Source: Meghimatium bilineatum (taxonomy: Eukaryota; Mollusca; Gastropoda; Stylommatophora; Philomycidae). From it: a stretch of DNA of 64,000 nt. Under the pieces are notes generated by a model that made no database searches, had not been told where the DNA came from, and saw nothing but the letters and a program-made list of their open reading frames with translations. The stretch is taken from NCBI GenBank assembly GCA_034231615.1, contig CM067298.1, positions 5,325,799 through 5,389,798 on the forward strand, given 5' to 3'. Shown piece after piece: positions 61,855-64,000 of this stretch (position 1 is the stretch's first letter; each line of letters opens with the position of its first letter). Position numbers and translations under genes: made by a program.

Positions 61855-61859
61855 CTGCA

Positions 61860-64000
61860 TTCACAATATAAAAACATATGATTACACATGAAAGTTTTTC
61901 AGTTAATACCTGCTAACCTACCGATGATTACCAGTACAGAAGACTCATAAAAACACTTTGCAAAAACATAAAACACCTTATAAAAACAGAGAACACCTTT
62001 GAGACCAGAAAAAAATATTTATAAATTGTTATCATTCACTGAAGAAATCATAAACCAGTAATTATAAATGTTTCTAATTCTACTCATAGATAGGCTTATT
62101 TATCTCTAAATGTTCTTTATCTCCTTATGTCTAGCAAATTGCTACAACAGTAAGTTAACTCCTAGTGGACCAAGCAATAACCTATTTGTCACTTTTCCCT
62201 ATTTGCTGGTTTTGTCCCTGGTCCACTAAGAGTTAAGCAGAAATTTCTGTTGAAAAACCTGTAAAACCGCCATATTTATAGTTACTTCTGAATACATTAT
62301 GGCAGGGTATGAAAACTCTTATGAAGATATAGAGTTAATTCTTAACAAAATCGTGTCTTCAGTGTAAAATGGTATCTAGGCACTGCCTTAAGAAGCATCT
62401 ATAATGTGTTGGTGGTTTCATAATCATTCAAGGGAGATCATACGCAAAATTAAAAAAACTTTATGATAGGCAAGGAGAGAGTAATGTTTCTTAGCAACAT
62501 CAAAAGTATCAGAAAGCAGCAGATAGGAATTCAACCAGGTCCATTCAGCTTGCACTGATGCTCTCTTGCAATTTGAGTCAGGATGATTTTTTTTCTATTA
62601 CTCATCAACGTCTCCTAATTATATTATTTATTCAAACCAAAGTAATGATTTACTGTTCAGGTTATGCAAGAGTCTGGGACAACGATAGGCCAATGCGTTG
62701 GCTGGCACTGCTATAGCAGACATGTATATAAGAGGAAACAGAACTAAGTTAATTAGGGTCATAATCATGCACTGCAATGTGAGGGATAGGAGGCTGAAAG
62801 AAACAATATTTATGTTCAGAGAATGATAGAAAAAGGAGTGACCAAGAGAAAAAAAAAGAAAGTGCCTCCTCTTTGGAAAGATCCAAATAGCAGACAACCA
62901 ACAAGAGACTGATACACTGAGTTTATACACCCTTAGATGGTGGATGGATCAGCAAGCTGAGCATCAATGGGAATGTCCCCAGTGCTGTTATGCTGGTACC
63001 TAATCTTGAAGAATCTCACATCTATAATTTAAAAATTCTAAAATTGTTACATCAGTGATATAATGGTTACATCACCAGCAAATATACCGGTAGTTGAAAA
63101 TGATACAAGTGAAAACTTGCCAGTTAAGAGGTAAGCCACTTATAATAAGTGTGCCTTCATTTCAATCAAAAGTTTTAGTTTAATTTTGCAAAACAATAGA
63201 TATGACTTTTATAATTATAGAGAGAAGAGAATTTTCTTTCAAAAATATCTTGCCATTTCACTTTGCTCTTGTATGGACTTTTGATATTTTTGGGGAGGAA
63301 AAGGCTATGAGGAAAAGGGTCACAAGGCCTTTATACTCTTTTTTTTACTTAATGTTAGTACTAAATGTCATATTTTATTTTCCTCAGGGGAAAGGGTGTT
63401 TGAACTCGAACCTTCTCAATGTCCCCTCCATATACAGCTTGAGCCCTATTCAAATTATTTTCACAGCAGCCAAAGTATATTCTACACTTGTGTGTTTCTG
63501 GATCTGGAAGGGGAGCAATAGCATCAAGGTACAATACCAGTAGATGGGACTACAATCTAACTGCTTATAAAATCTGTGCCAATCTGAAAATTTGCGTAAT
63601 TTTGTGACATCACTGACTGCCAGCTGAGCACTAGATACAAAATTGCTAATATTATCATGAGTTTGCAGAGTTTACACACCTATGACTGCTAAAGGTGTAG
63701 TAAGTCTGTTAATCATGTGGACTGTGGCTGGATGCAAAGATTGTCATGTCACCCACTGAGAGACCCACACATGTGCGCATCGCCAACTGATAGTCCTACC
63801 CATACAACCATCCTAAATAAATATCTCCACCTCCAACAACTGATGGGTAATTAAAGCTAAAAAAATAATTGCTGAATAACCTCTTGACCTTTTATTTCAC
63901 TTCACTTTCTGCAAAAAATGTAGTCCTGTCTACCAGTATTGTACCAATAGCAATACTGTAACATGCCCTGCATGTCATAAGAGGCAAATAAAAATATTTG
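61860..64000. other. intron 5' of e1, no upstream exon found
   Basis: A decayed plus-strand LINE-like stretch may lie at 62600-63005 (its end, atgggaatgtccccagtgct, matches the 52095 family). A weak plus-strand exon-like stretch at 63063-63140 is listed under rejected items. The gene's 5' end must lie further right. Confidence 0.4.

Noticed and set aside
63063-63140. Plus-strand exon-like stretch (MVTSPANIPVVENDTSENLP, donor AG/gtaagc)
   Set aside because: Short, isolated, no partner exon on the plus strand; kept only as a curiosity.

Overview
The window looks like intronic, repeat-rich chromosomal DNA from an invertebrate animal. It is AT-rich, its splice sites are GT-AG, and it is full of LINE, Penelope-like and tRNA-derived SINE remnants and minisatellites. 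Nothing prokaryotic is visible. A mollusc or other lophotrochozoan would fit, but the species cannot be fixed from the sequence.

One host gene dominates. It lies on the minus strand, its 5' part is beyond the right edge, and it ends at a stop codon at 1457-1459. I assembled 24 exons (61854 down to 1457) by reading exon-like stretches bounded by AG acceptors and GT donors. All 23 exon junctions agree in phase, and the total is 3165 nt, exactly 1054 codons plus a stop. The product is a chain of about eleven cysteine-rich modules followed by a cysteine-poor C-terminal piece. The best modules have the spacing C-x7-C-x24-C-x(5-8)-C-x(5-10)-C-x(15-24)-C. Module boundaries coincide with phase-2 introns placed directly after the last cysteine, as expected if the gene grew by exon-block duplication. 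I recognise no named family. Disulfide-rich spacing and N-glycosylation motifs suggest a secreted or extracellular protein. About 5% of the span is coding.

The introns hold about 25 different minisatellites, roughly a sixth of the window by eye. Three of them have amplified a splice site of the host gene itself: the acceptors of e4 and e21 and the donor of e8. Two more start within a few tens of bases of an exon edge (e6, e15).

Left to right: 1-3.8 kb has e24, e23 and LINE remnants. 4-8 kb has e22, e21, three minisatellites and SINEs. 8.2-11.3 kb has a LINE reverse transcriptase relic and a GC-richer 1.34 kb retroposed element with a 12-bp target duplication. 12-23 kb has e20-e15, SINEs, six minisatellites and RNase H-type LINE ends. 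23-27.9 kb has a LINE RNase H relic, a Penelope-like fragment, a 2.4 kb array interrupted by a LINE and a SINE, and e14. 29-34 kb has e13-e10 and an orphan exon. 34.5-37.4 kb has LINE relics and a foldback repeat. 38-44.2 kb has e9-e6 and 2.5 kb of satellite. 44.3-56.5 kb has e5-e2, an inverted-repeat Penelope-like element and many LINE ends. 56.5-64 kb is mostly plain AT-rich intron with e1 at 61.8 kb.
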